NCBI RefSeq assembly: GCF_001583435.1
Contig: NZ_CP013251.1
Span: 1,548,342-1,612,341, forward strand
Length of the DNA: 64,000 bases
Direction of reading: 5' to 3'
Source: Endozoicomonas montiporae CL-33
GTDB lineage: Bacteria > Pseudomonadota > Gammaproteobacteria > Pseudomonadales > Endozoicomonadaceae
The notes below the pieces were generated by a model. That model saw only the letters and a program-made list of their open reading frames with translations. It did not search any database and was not told where the DNA came from. Of the stretch, positions 48,328 to 56,551 are shown one piece after another. Positions within the stretch are counted from its first letter, which is position 1, and each line of letters begins with the position of its first letter. The translations under genes and the position numbers were made by a program.

Positions 48328-48759
48328 ATGAAAACTGAACAGGAAATGCAAAAAGAAAAAGCCCCTACATTGGAAACAATGGACGAGCTTACAACTTACA
48401 TTAATTCGCTGACTGAACGTGAGCATGATTACGGTACATGCGTTTACGCTATGAGTCTTGCTGCGACTGCCGCATTCAATCATGTTGCGAGCAAACTCGG
48501 AATAACTGGCTTTCAGGCAAGCTGCGCTGATATGGATATTATTCGTCGAACCCGACACATCGAAAGTCCGTTTGCTTTGATAACGGCTGAGAAAGCATTG
48601 TATCCACAGTACGATATAAAATCAGATGTCGATGGTTATTTAAACGACTGGCAAGACTGGTTAAAAAAAGCAGCCAGAGACAAACTGAAAGAAAGCGAGA
48701 AGGAATCCGTCCATACTGACGTTTGGGCGCATTGGGAAAGACTAGCAGAAGCTACCTAA
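48328..48759 (+). CDS. Conserved phage/cassette protein of unknown function
   Basis: A 143-residue protein (MKTEQEMQKEKAPTLETMDE; HDYGTCVYAMSLAATAAFNH; TGFQASCADMDIIRRTRHIE). The middle block recurs in phage and cassette proteins without assigned function. The C-terminus is helical and charged. AAGGA lies upstream of the ATG. TAA stop in attC 18. Confidence 0.7.
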   Translation: MKTEQEMQKEKAPTLETMDELTTYINSLTEREHDYGTCVYAMSLAATAAFNHVASKLGITGFQASCADMDIIRRTRHIESPFALITAEKALYPQYDIKSDVDGYLNDWQDWLKKAARDKLKESEKESVHTDVWAHWERLAEAT

Positions 48760-48840
48760 CGCCTGCTTCAGCCGCGCCGCCGACGGCGGCGTCGGGTGGA
48801 GGGGCGAAGCCCCGGAACGAACTGGAAGCATTTGTTATGC
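48754..48840 (+). repeat. attC 18
   Basis: R'' ACCTAAC, TGCTTCAG / CTGGAAGCA, R' GTTATGC; 87 bp; gives stop codons on both strands. Confidence 0.92.
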
Positions 48841-49260
48841 CCCGTTGAAGAACACAGATGGTGAGATTTTGAAGCGTTGAGAAAGTGCCTGTATATGATC
48901 TCTGGTAAGGTTTCTTGAGCCACTAAGAATCATGGATACAAGACTTTTGCTACCCAGCTCATTTTTCAAGTCATCAGCCTTGAGCTGATACTGATCCATT
49001 ATTGTTCTTAGAATTGCCACACCATCATCAAGATTTTCAATTCTTTTATTGAATTCAGAAAACTGCTCCGATTCATCCTCCCATTTTTCGATTGAGACAG
49101 AAAGTACCTCAATCAGTGGGAGATACTTATCGTAGTCTTCAATGAGTTCATCCATTAACTCTAGGGCTTGTTCGTATTCGGCCTCATTATGAATACGCCC
49201 AACAAAACTAGCTTCAGAGAAGAAGTCTACAGCTTTTTGCTTTAGATTTGAGAATCTCAT
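48835..49260 (-). CDS. higA: HigA-type antitoxin
   Basis: A 141-residue antitoxin. N-terminal HNEAEYEQALELMDELIEDY and LPLIEVLSVSIEKWEDES, then an XRE-like helix-turn-helix (LKNELGSKSLVSMILSGSRN) and FKISPSVFF, the order of the HigA family. It should bind HigB and repress the operon. ATG overlaps the higB stop (ATGA). The TAA stop is in the R' core of attC 18. Confidence 0.88.
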   Translation of the reverse strand: MRFSNLKQKAVDFFSEASFVGRIHNEAEYEQALELMDELIEDYDKYLPLIEVLSVSIEKWEDESEQFSEFNKRIENLDDGVAILRTIMDQYQLKADDLKNELGSKSLVSMILSGSRNLTRDHIQALSQRFKISPSVFFNGA

Positions 49261-49571
49261 GAACCTGCCTCCTTTACGTACTTCTTGCATAATTTGTCGT
49301 ATTCAGCGTGAGTGACAATATGTTTTACATACATGCGGCTATCTCTGAACTCAATGAAAGCAATGAGTCGGAGGTTGTTGCCACCAATATCAATCACCCA
49401 CCATTTATCTTTGTACTTGAAGTTATCCAAGCTTGGGAAGAGTGATTTCAGTTCGTTAGGGCTATGAAAATCACCATTCCTCAATGACTTATATGCAGCA
49501 TCAATAGCAGCTGCATCATTCGGGTACTTCTTTGCAGCTTCGTTAAACGGCTTTCTTGAGATAACGTGCAT
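49257..49571 (-). CDS. higB: HigB-family mRNA interferase toxin
   Basis: A 104-residue RelE-superfamily toxin that cleaves ribosome-bound mRNA. MHVISRKPFNEAAKKYPNDA at the start and KDKWWVIDIGGNNLRLIAFI, then YVKHIVTHAEYDKLCKKYV match the HigB family. Toxin gene first, antitoxin second, as in higBA. The pair occupies one reversed cassette with its promoter near 49600. It may stabilise the array. Confidence 0.88.
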   Translation of the reverse strand: MHVISRKPFNEAAKKYPNDAAAIDAAYKSLRNGDFHSPNELKSLFPSLDNFKYKDKWWVIDIGGNNLRLIAFIEFRDSRMYVKHIVTHAEYDKLCKKYVKEAGS

Positions 49572-49654
49572 AATAGCCTCTACATTCACTTATTGTGAAC
49601 TTTAGCACGCTTTAGAGAGGTCTACAAATTGTGAATCGCAGATGGGGGTTAGGG

Positions 49655-49713
49655 GCATAACGCCTGCTTCAGTGGCGTGCCGTAGGCACGTCCATTGGAA
49701 GCATTTGTTATGT
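49655..49713 (+). repeat. attC 19
   Basis: R'' GCATAAC, TGCTTCAG / TTGGAAGCA, R' GTTATGT; 59 bp. Confidence 0.9.
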
Positions 49714-49739
49714 TCTATGCACGAAGTAAGGAGAAATAT

Positions 49740-49937
49740 TTGAGTAAACACAGTACAACAGGCGAACTAGCAGATCGCTACAGGCAACAGATCAATGCTG
49801 AGTTTAATAAAACAAAGCGGCAAACCACCAATCAGTCATTACAAGACAGACGCAAGAGATTACGACACCTCAGCAAATTGTCCAGAAAGGTGCATGATAG
49901 AGGGTATATTGTTTTAAAAATCGAAGGGTTGGTTTAG
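49740..49937 (+). CDS. Small basic cassette protein
   Basis: A 65-residue, strongly basic protein (INAEFNKTKRQTTNQSLQDR then RKRLRHLSKLSRKVHDRGY). Start is TTG 49740 with AAGGAG six bases upstream; a longer frame from an ATG in the attC core is possible. Function unknown; nucleic-acid binding plausible from charge. Confidence 0.55.
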   Translation: MSKHSTTGELADRYRQQINAEFNKTKRQTTNQSLQDRRKRLRHLSKLSRKVHDRGYIVLKIEGLV

Positions 49938-49939
49938 CA

Positions 49940-49998
49940 ACATAACGCCGTTTTCAGAGGCGTGCCGGAGGCGCGTCCGCTGGAAAACATGGTTATGT
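49940..49998 (+). repeat. attC 20
   Basis: R'' ACATAAC, GTTTTCAG / CTGGAAAAC, R' GTTATGT; 59 bp. Confidence 0.9.
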
Positions 49999-50024
49999 CT
50001 GCGCCCATCCGACAGGAACGGATA

Positions 50025-50246
50025 ATGAAAACACCAAATGAAATTTCAATGACACTGGCTGATGTACTTAAAATCGTTGATGAACAAATAGACGAGGTGG
50101 CAGAACTCTATGCTGACTATGGCAATAAAAAAGGTGAACCATTATTCGACCCTGCTACCCAAATGAAATCAATGCTTTCACACTTGAGCGTGAAAATAAT
50201 GGCGGCTGGGGTTAGAAAATCTACAGAATCAGAGAGCGCAACATAA
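50025..50246 (+). CDS. Small helical cassette protein
   Basis: A 73-residue acidic helical protein (MTLADVLKIVDEQIDEVAEL). AGGAA precedes ATG 50025; stop TAA in attC 21. No family recognised. Confidence 0.58.
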   Translation: MKTPNEISMTLADVLKIVDEQIDEVAELYADYGNKKGEPLFDPATQMKSMLSHLSVKIMAAGVRKSTESESAT

Positions 50247-50301
50247 CGCCTGGCTCAGGGGCGCCGCCGCAGGCGGCGTCCCTTGGAGCCATTTGTTATG
50301 T
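50241..50301 (+). repeat. attC 21
   Basis: R'' ACATAAC, TGGCTCAG / TTGGAGCCA arms, R' GTTATGT; 61 bp. Confidence 0.9.
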
Positions 50302-50732
50302 TGGCAGCCCCGCCACACGGGGAATGATTACAGGTGCAGCGGACAAACCAATACTTTTTATACAAGCCTTCTGTTACATCTCTCTTTTCTGAAACGTTAC
50401 TTGCTGAATTCCTTCGATCCCCCAGTTAGTAAAGGAAATCATTTGAAATGGACCGAATGGTGCTGTAGCTCGACCATAAAATGTACCATCCGCGCTACAG
50501 CTATCAGTCCCCGAAAAGTGAAAAACAATTCCCATGTTAGTAATCGTGCCATTCAGTTCACAACTATTACCATATCGCGCCTCCACTTTACCATTTGTGA
50601 TCGAGGCAAAGGAGTCAGGCTCAGATGAAGAGCCAACATAATCACCATCAAATACTTCTACTGGTGAGCCGTCGCTATTAGGCATCTCTACCATCTCAAC
50701 AGCTTCTTCGAAATCACCACCACTGATTGTAA

Positions 50733-52346
50733 GGGTGAAAGTCTCATACTGACCATTTTTTCTGGGCTTGCCGTCCGTGGTTTATACAGCAGCTACAAAT
50801 TTTCTCTGGACTTACATAGGAACGGCCAAACACCGCTATGATGGTTACTGTAAAAGATACCGCAACAGTGAAAGGCCGCCCCGATGCAAGTATGTCAGCC
50901 ACTAGCTGAAGCCGCCAATTTTTCTTGTCATGCTATCCAACAGCTTGAGCAAAAACTGGCCGTTCTTCGTCAGGAACACAGCCCAATCAAGCACTTTGAA
51001 GACTATGAAGGTGAGATCCATAAACTCTTTATCGAAGCAGAGCAAAGCGTTCTGGCAGAAGACCTGACCGGGCTTGATATTGACGTTCCTGCGATTGAGG
51101 TAAGCGGTGTCTGTTACCATCGGGTGTTGCGATCTTCAGAAACTTATCAATCCGCTGTCGGCCCTGTCCGGGTTTTGCGTACGCTCTATCGTAACGGTAA
51201 GGATCACTCTATCATCCCTTTGGAGCTACAGGCAGGTATTGTAGAGGGGTATTGGACACCAAAAGCAGCTAAACAAGCTGTCTGGATGGTTGCGCAAATG
51301 CCTCCCGGAGAGGCTAAAAGCCTACTTGATCTGATAGGGAACATGACGCCCTCGGAAAGCTCTCTGGCCAGACTACCCAAAAAGTTCAATGCGCAGTGGG
51401 AACCCAATAGGGAAGCCTTTGAAGACTTTCTCTGGGAAAGCGTCAAGGTTCCTGAAGAAGCTGTGACTGCGGCCGCTTCTCTTGATGGCGTCATGTTGCC
51501 GATGAAAGATGGTAAACGTCAGGAAAAGCGGGAACAGAATAGAGTCGATGGCAAGCGAACCCGTGGCCCTGCTGGCTGTCAGGAGGCCAGTTGTGGAACA
51601 TTGTCGTTTTACGATGCACAGGGTGAACGCCTCTCAACGGTCAGGATGAGTCGAATGCCTGAAAGCAAGAAAGTGACTTTGAAACAATCACTCTCCGCAC
51701 TCCTGAGCGAAGCTCTTCGACAGAGGCCAGATCTGACGCTTGTTAAAGTCGCTGATGGGGCAAAAGACAACTGGACCTACCTTGCCAATGAACTCCCTGA
51801 AGGTCACGAGGTTGTAGACTTCTATCATGCCGCAGAGCACCTGAAGAAAGCGTTTGACCTGTCCTATGGTGAAAACAGCAACAAATCCAGAGAAAAGTTC
51901 ATCACCTATCGCCACATCCTCAAAGAGGAGCCCGAAGGTGTTGAAAAAGTCATCAAAGCTCTGGCTTACCAGCATAAACGACACCCTCGTCGATCGAAGT
52001 TGAAAACAGAGCTGGAGTACTTCAGAAGTAATCGAACCCGCATGAACTATGCTGAACACTTGTCGCACAACTTGCCAATAGGCTCAGGGGTTATTGAGGC
52101 TACTTGTAAAACCTTGGTAACGCAGCGAATGAAGTGTTCTGGAATGAGGTGGCGGCATCCCGGAGGCCAAGGTATTTTGACAGCAAGGTCATTAATTCAG
52201 AGTGGCATGTTCGACAATGGCTGGAAGTTACTGGCGGTGACCTACTGCGCCAAGGTCACGGAAGTGGGTATGGACAATGTCATCCCATTCCCCATGCAGA
52301 AAGGTGACTTGGAATTATAGTACCAGTCAATATGAGACTTTCACCC
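50733..52346 (+). mobile_element. ISKra4-family element 3
   Basis: Ends GGGTGAAAGTCTCAT / ATGAGACTTTCACCC; 8-bp duplication GATTGTAA (50725-50732, 52347-52354). 1614 bp. Confidence 0.93.
50884..52320 (+). CDS. ISKra4-family transposase
   Basis: A 478-residue transposase: AASLDGVMLPMKDGKRQEKR, LVKVADGAKDNWTYL, VVDFYHAAEHLKKAFDL and PIGSGVIEATCKTLVTQRMK. It is longer at the N-terminus than the other two ISKra4 transposases in this window. Complete. Confidence 0.9.
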   Translation: MQVCQPLAEAANFSCHAIQQLEQKLAVLRQEHSPIKHFEDYEGEIHKLFIEAEQSVLAEDLTGLDIDVPAIEVSGVCYHRVLRSSETYQSAVGPVRVLRTLYRNGKDHSIIPLELQAGIVEGYWTPKAAKQAVWMVAQMPPGEAKSLLDLIGNMTPSESSLARLPKKFNAQWEPNREAFEDFLWESVKVPEEAVTAAASLDGVMLPMKDGKRQEKREQNRVDGKRTRGPAGCQEASCGTLSFYDAQGERLSTVRMSRMPESKKVTLKQSLSALLSEALRQRPDLTLVKVADGAKDNWTYLANELPEGHEVVDFYHAAEHLKKAFDLSYGENSNKSREKFITYRHILKEEPEGVEKVIKALAYQHKRHPRRSKLKTELEYFRSNRTRMNYAEHLSHNLPIGSGVIEATCKTLVTQRMKCSGMRWRHPGGQGILTARSLIQSGMFDNGWKLLAVTYCAKVTEVGMDNVIPFPMQKGDLEL

Positions 52347-52912
52347 GATTGTAAAGCTGATATTTTGACCCTGAATCTGACCTGTCAGATAGGCATCATT
52401 AACTCGTACACGGTCATAATACAAGCTACCATTGCCTGAAAGACTTTTTTCACCATTTCTCTCAAATGTAATACGTGCATTGTAGCCTTCCGAAGTTTGA
52501 ATCGGTAGTGTAAGAAGGCCTTCATTATCTGGAAACCACATTAGACTTCCGTACATATCCTGTGGATAGCGGTACACCTTCATTTCGCCAACAATATTAT
52601 CGCCACCGCCACTATCGCTATTACTACTATCAGATGAATTACAACCAGCTAAAGGCATAATCATACAAACTAAACAAGCTGCTAGTTTTTTATTCATTAA
52701 TTTCACCACTGTTAAAACAGCGCTTAAAATAGCTATGTTGTCATTAGAAAACTTTGACTTTAGTCAGTGTTTGAAATGAACTCCGTGTAGTATCAAGAAG
52801 ACATTAAGACTAATGACTAAATAATAATCACATTGCTAAAGTTGATTAAATTGTTAACATATTTAATTAACCAATAGAAAAACCTTTTGATGTGTCGCTG
52901 CAACATAACGCC

Positions 52913-52959
52913 CCAATGAGCCGCAGCCGAAGGCTGTCGGTTCGATTGGTTTGTTATGT
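52913..52959 (+). repeat. attC 22
   Basis: Shortest site (47 bp): R'' ACATAAC, L'' CCAATGA paired with TCGATTGG, R' GTTATGT. The 200 bp before it (52710-52912) is AT-rich and holds the lipoprotein promoter region. Confidence 0.85.
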
Positions 52960-52998
52960 TTGCGGTTGGCACAATCTATAAAGCAGGAACTGAATGAC

Positions 52999-53202
52999 AT
53001 GCCAAAGTTTAAATTTAAAGCGGCTGTGACTGTAAGCTGCTGGACAGAAGTAGAAGCAGAAACACTCGAAGAAGCAATGACGGAAGCTAAACAAAGATCA
53101 TTAGCGAGTTTGCCCTATCAGCCGTTTTCTTCGCCAGTGAATGAGAGCTGGCACTTTGATAATGACGGAGAACCGCAAGAGATTGAATCGGAGGATGATT
53201 AG
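52999..53202 (+). CDS. Small acidic cassette protein
   Basis: A 67-residue protein (MPKFKFKAAVTVSCWTEVEA then ETLEEAMTEAKQRSLASLPY), ending EIESEDD. The start resembles small phage proteins that adopt a beta-alpha fold; function unknown. AGGA lies upstream of ATG 52999. Confidence 0.58.
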   Translation: MPKFKFKAAVTVSCWTEVEAETLEEAMTEAKQRSLASLPYQPFSSPVNESWHFDNDGEPQEIESEDD

Positions 53203-53206
53203 CGCA

Positions 53207-53282
53207 ACATAACGCCTGCTTCAGCCGTCGCCGTAAGGCGGTCGGGTGAGCGCAGCGAACGTACTGGAAGCATTTGTTATGT
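53207..53282 (+). repeat. attC 23
   Basis: R'' ACATAAC, TGCTTCAG / CTGGAAGCA, R' GTTATGT; 76 bp. Confidence 0.91.
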
Positions 53283-53339
53283 TGCGAACTTTCAACACTG
53301 AACACACAAGAAAACTAAAACCAGAATGGAGAAGTAACC

Positions 53340-53627
53340 ATGACTAACTTTGAAAAACTTGACCTTGCATTCAGGCAGGCATCAGCATTTATTGTTGGTG
53401 GTAACGTATGTGGAGATTACTCATTGTCCTATTTGGATGACCCTGAAGACGAGAACATTGCTTTTTATATCTATGGTGAGCGAGGACTTTACAGAGAGTA
53501 TTTTGTCAGTAAAGAAATGATTAACAATGGAACGATAAGAACTTGTCATCAACTAACAGTTACCTACTATGAAGGGAAACCACTCACTATTCAGCCATTA
53601 TTCCCAAGGCTGGACTCAGCCACATAA
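53340..53627 (+). CDS. Cassette protein family X, copy 1
   Basis: A 95-residue protein of unknown function (MTNFEKLDLAFRQASAFIVG; YSLSYLDDPEDENIAFYIYG; TIRTCHQLTVTYYEGKPLTI). GGAG lies upstream of the ATG, and a 57-bp leader starting GTTGCGAACTTTCAACACTG is shared with copies 2 and 3. Differs from those by Glu for Gly/Asp at two positions. Stop in attC 24. Confidence 0.68.
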   Translation: MTNFEKLDLAFRQASAFIVGGNVCGDYSLSYLDDPEDENIAFYIYGERGLYREYFVSKEMINNGTIRTCHQLTVTYYEGKPLTIQPLFPRLDSAT

Positions 53628-53706
53628 CGCTTGGTTCAGCCGCGCCGCCGACGGCGGCGTCGGGTGGAGGGCGAAGCCCGGAACGAACTGGAACCATTTG
53701 TTAGGC
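53622..53706 (+). repeat. attC 24
   Basis: R'' ACATAAC, TGGTTCAG / CTGGAACCA, R' GTTAGGC; 85 bp. Confidence 0.91.
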
Positions 53707-53750
53707 CAAAGCTCCGAGCTTTTTTGAGATGACAAATATAATAAGCAGAA

Positions 53751-54476
53751 TCAATTGACTATTTTGTTCGCGTTAAGTTTCCTTAATTCATTAATGCGTA
53801 ATTCATTAATTGATTCATATACAGCCTTACGATCAGTAAAATCATTCGAAGAAAATTCTAGTAATTTACCATATCCACCAATCACCAAAGGGTCAAATTC
53901 AGTATAAAAACATAATCCTGTATCTTTATGTAATACTGATACGTGTGGGCTATATCTGGCAATATACTGCTGACTATGACTTTTATATTCGATATAAAAT
54001 GGATCAACAAAATTAACCAAAAAGGTAAAGTCTGTTCCTTCATACTTTGTATAGCTAGAGCTATATGGTGAACAATCTTCTTCAGATAAAATTACATATT
54101 GTATTTCAGAAGTTGGAATGTTAGTAGTATAACTTTCATTTAGTGTAGGGTTATAAAGCTCAAGACTAGAGCTACAATCTTTCCCCCGCTTGCTGCAAAG
54201 GTCCCTAGCTTCATTTACATAATCAGAAATTTCTTCATCAGAAAGAGGCTCTAGTTGCTTAACTTTTTCTTTACTAGCCAGCGAAATCCAACCAGTCCCA
54301 TCATTCCCTTGAAATTGACCATTTTGAAAACGCAAGGTTCCTTCCGCACTTACTGCATCAGAGCCTATTGTTATACCTTTTCTAAAGGTTGCACCAGAAT
54401 CATCAACAACAAGATTACTTGCAAATACATTTGTTGAAAGGGCTACGATAGCTAAAGCAAAAATTTTCTTTTTCAT
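53751..54476 (-). CDS. Secreted cassette protein of unknown function
   Basis: A 241-residue protein with a typical signal peptide (MKKKIFALAIVALSTNVFAS). After it, VVDDSGATFRKGITIGSDAV and GTLRFQNGQFQGNDGTGWIS resemble the short beta-repeats of tail-fibre or pilus-like surface proteins, then a region with several cysteines (CSKRGKDCSSS, EEDCSP, GLCFY) that could form disulfides. It follows a lipoprotein gene by 7 bp on the same strand, so the two form one cassette operon. Confidence 0.62.
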   Translation of the reverse strand: MKKKIFALAIVALSTNVFASNLVVDDSGATFRKGITIGSDAVSAEGTLRFQNGQFQGNDGTGWISLASKEKVKQLEPLSDEEISDYVNEARDLCSKRGKDCSSSLELYNPTLNESYTTNIPTSEIQYVILSEEDCSPYSSSYTKYEGTDFTFLVNFVDPFYIEYKSHSQQYIARYSPHVSVLHKDTGLCFYTEFDPLVIGGYGKLLEFSSNDFTDRKAVYESINELRINELRKLNANKIVN

Positions 54477-54483
54477 ATACAGC

Positions 54484-54747
54484 TTAATTAATAGTCAGAG
54501 TTCCAGTATTATTGACAGTAAGGCTTGAAACAGAAACAGATTGGGCATTTGAAATGGTTAGTTTTCCGCCAACTGTTGAAGGATTTAATATCACTTCTTG
54601 GTTTTGAGCATCGTGATGAAGTTCTTCACCTGCTGAAACATTACCATCAATTCCGCTTGACGGTGGTTCAGATGGTGAGTCTTTAGAGCTACCACTATTA
54701 CACCCAACTATTGCCACTACTATTAGCAGTGGCAGATACTTCCTCAT
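54484..54747 (-). CDS. Small cassette lipoprotein
   Basis: An 87-residue lipoprotein: MRKYLPLLIVVAIVGCNSGS has the lipobox AIVGC, then a Ser/Pro linker and a beta-helix-like tail (KLTISNAQSVSVSSLTVNNT). Start is ATG 54747; a longer frame from 54792 would hide the signal. Paired with the secreted protein downstream, suggesting a surface complex; the promoter lies in the AT-rich 54750-54900. Confidence 0.68.
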   Translation of the reverse strand: MRKYLPLLIVVAIVGCNSGSSKDSPSEPPSSGIDGNVSAGEELHHDAQNQEVILNPSTVGGKLTISNAQSVSVSSLTVNNTGTLTIN

Positions 54748-54902
54748 AGCTAATATCCCCAAAATACAGCAAGAGACTTCTTGCAGAACCAAGAATATAA
54801 GTTAATTCACCCTAAAAAAATAGTATTAATATTTATTTCTTCTTCTATTGCCCAAAAAAGAGACATTAAAATCATTAACCTATTTGCATAGGTCTTTGTA
54901 GG

Positions 54903-54978
54903 GCCTAACGCCTGCTTCAGCGGCAGCCGAAAGGCTGTCCGGTGAGCGAAGCGAACGAACTGGAAGCATTTGTTATGT
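54903..54978 (+). repeat. attC 25
   Basis: R'' GCCTAAC, TGCTTCAG / CTGGAAGCA, R' GTTATGT; 76 bp; inner sequence same as attC 26. Confidence 0.92.
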
Positions 54979-55035
54979 TGCGAACTTTCAACACTGAACA
55001 CACAAGAAAACTAAAACCAGAATGGAGAAGTAACC

Positions 55036-55323
55036 ATGACTAACTTTGAAAAACTTGACCTTGCATTCAGGCAGGCATCAGCATTTATTGTTGGTGGTAA
55101 CGTATGTGGAGATTACTCATTGTCCTATTTGGATGACCCTGAAGACGGGAACATTGCTTTTTATATCTATGGTGAGCGAGGACTTTACAGAGAGTATTTT
55201 GTCAGTAAAGAAATGATTAACAATGGAACGATAAGAACTTGTCATCAACTAACAGTTACCTACTATGACGGGAAACCACTCACTATTCAGCCATTATTCC
55301 CAAGGCTGGACTCAGCAACATAA
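55036..55323 (+). CDS. Cassette protein family X, copy 2
   Basis: 95 residues, apparently identical to copy 3 and differing from copy 1 at two positions (DPEDGN, YYDGKP). First half of a 415-bp tandem duplication. Function unknown. Confidence 0.68.
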   Translation: MTNFEKLDLAFRQASAFIVGGNVCGDYSLSYLDDPEDGNIAFYIYGERGLYREYFVSKEMINNGTIRTCHQLTVTYYDGKPLTIQPLFPRLDSAT

Positions 55324-55393
55324 CGCCTGCTTCAGCGGCAGCCGAAAGGCTGTCCGGTGAGCGAAGCGAACGAACTGGAAGCATTTGTTATGT
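55318..55393 (+). repeat. attC 26
   Basis: R'' ACATAAC, TGCTTCAG / CTGGAAGCA, R' GTTATGT; 76 bp. Confidence 0.92.
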
Positions 55394-55450
55394 TGCGAAC
55401 TTTCAACACTGAACACACAAGAAAACTAAAACCAGAATGGAGAAGTAACC

Positions 55451-55738
55451 ATGACTAACTTTGAAAAACTTGACCTTGCATTCAGGCAGGCATCAGCATT
55501 TATTGTTGGTGGTAACGTATGTGGAGATTACTCATTGTCCTATTTGGATGACCCTGAAGACGGGAACATTGCTTTTTATATCTATGGTGAGCGAGGACTT
55601 TACAGAGAGTATTTTGTCAGTAAAGAAATGATTAACAATGGAACGATAAGAACTTGTCATCAACTAACAGTTACCTACTATGACGGGAAACCACTCACTA
55701 TTCAGCCATTATTCCCAAGGCTGGACTCAGCAACATAA
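55451..55738 (+). CDS. Cassette protein family X, copy 3
   Basis: 95 residues, same as copy 2, 415 bp further on with the same leader. Its own attC (27) differs from those of copies 1 and 2. Confidence 0.68.
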   Translation: MTNFEKLDLAFRQASAFIVGGNVCGDYSLSYLDDPEDGNIAFYIYGERGLYREYFVSKEMINNGTIRTCHQLTVTYYDGKPLTIQPLFPRLDSAT

Positions 55739-55790
55739 CGCTTGGTTCATCGGCTGCCGGTAGGCAGTCCGATGGAACCATTTGTTATGT
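55733..55790 (+). repeat. attC 27
   Basis: R'' ACATAAC, TGGTTCATCGG / CCGATGGAACCA, R' GTTATGT; 58 bp. Confidence 0.9.
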
Positions 55791-55815
55791 GTCGAACCGA
55801 CAGAGGAACTGAGCC

Positions 55816-56079
55816 ATGAAAGAATACAACTCAGAAAATGAGATATATCTGGTTGTTTTAAATCGACAATCAGGTGATTGCCCAAAAATATGTAAAGCAT
55901 ATAACAACCAATTTTTTGAAGACTTGCAGCAAGCATGGGATTTAGCGCAAGATTTAAACCACGAACACCGGACAAGCAAAGGTATTGATAATGACTTGTG
56001 GACAGTAGTTAATTTCCACGGACAAATCACCAATGAGTTTGAGTCCCAAGAAGATGTTATTAAATTCTTAGACACATAA
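55816..56079 (+). CDS. Small cassette protein, unknown
   Basis: An 87-residue protein (MKEYNSENEIYLVVLNRQSG; FFEDLQQAWDLAQDLNHEHR; GQITNEFESQEDVIKFLDT). GAGGAA precedes the ATG. Alpha/beta by eye; no family recognised. Stop in attC 28. Confidence 0.6.
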   Translation: MKEYNSENEIYLVVLNRQSGDCPKICKAYNNQFFEDLQQAWDLAQDLNHEHRTSKGIDNDLWTVVNFHGQITNEFESQEDVIKFLDT

Positions 56080-56160
56080 CGCCTGGTTCAGCCGCGCCGC
56101 CGACGGCGGCGTCGGGTGGAGGGGCGCAGCCCCGGAACGAACTGGAACCATTTGTTATGC
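56074..56160 (+). repeat. attC 28
   Basis: R'' ACATAAC, TGGTTCAG / CTGGAACCA, R' GTTATGC; 87 bp; provides stops for genes on both strands. Confidence 0.92.
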
Positions 56161-56551
56161 AGCCCTGCCCGATTTGAGTGAAAAAGCCCAATCATTGCGA
56201 CGTCTTGCTTTCGCTGCATTCACTGCACTATTGAGTTCATATGGTACTTTAATAAACTCAATGCCCCAGCCTGTAGAGCACCGTTCAATCATTGCGTATG
56301 AAGCATGGGAGCAATAATTTTGCATGCTATGCACTACTGGCTCTTCATCTTTGTATGCAGGCAAACCAACACTACCTGGATTTACGACAAGCTGCTCATT
56401 TGTAAGCTCAACAGCTCTTGGAATATGTGAATGACCACACAGGACAAGCTTTTCTGGCACGTTACTGAGAAAGTGCCTTATTTCAGGTTCATTCCTGACC
56501 GTTGGTACGCCAGATGATATATCTTCGACCATATACACCAGATCATTATCA

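Larger units (their letters stand above)
50374..52697 (-). pseudogene. Lipoprotein cassette gene interrupted by ISKra4
   Basis: N-terminal part (52697-52347): MNKKLAACLVCMIMPLAGCN is a clear lipoprotein signal with lipobox PLAGC, followed by a Ser/Asp-rich linker. C-terminal part (50724-50374): TISGGDFEEAVEMVEMPNSD ... FYGRATAPFGPFQMISFTNW. Removing 50733-52346 and one GATTGTAA gives a continuous 233-residue protein. Family unknown; beta-rich. With the IS the product stops shortly after TGQIQGQNISFTIG. Confidence 0.85.
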
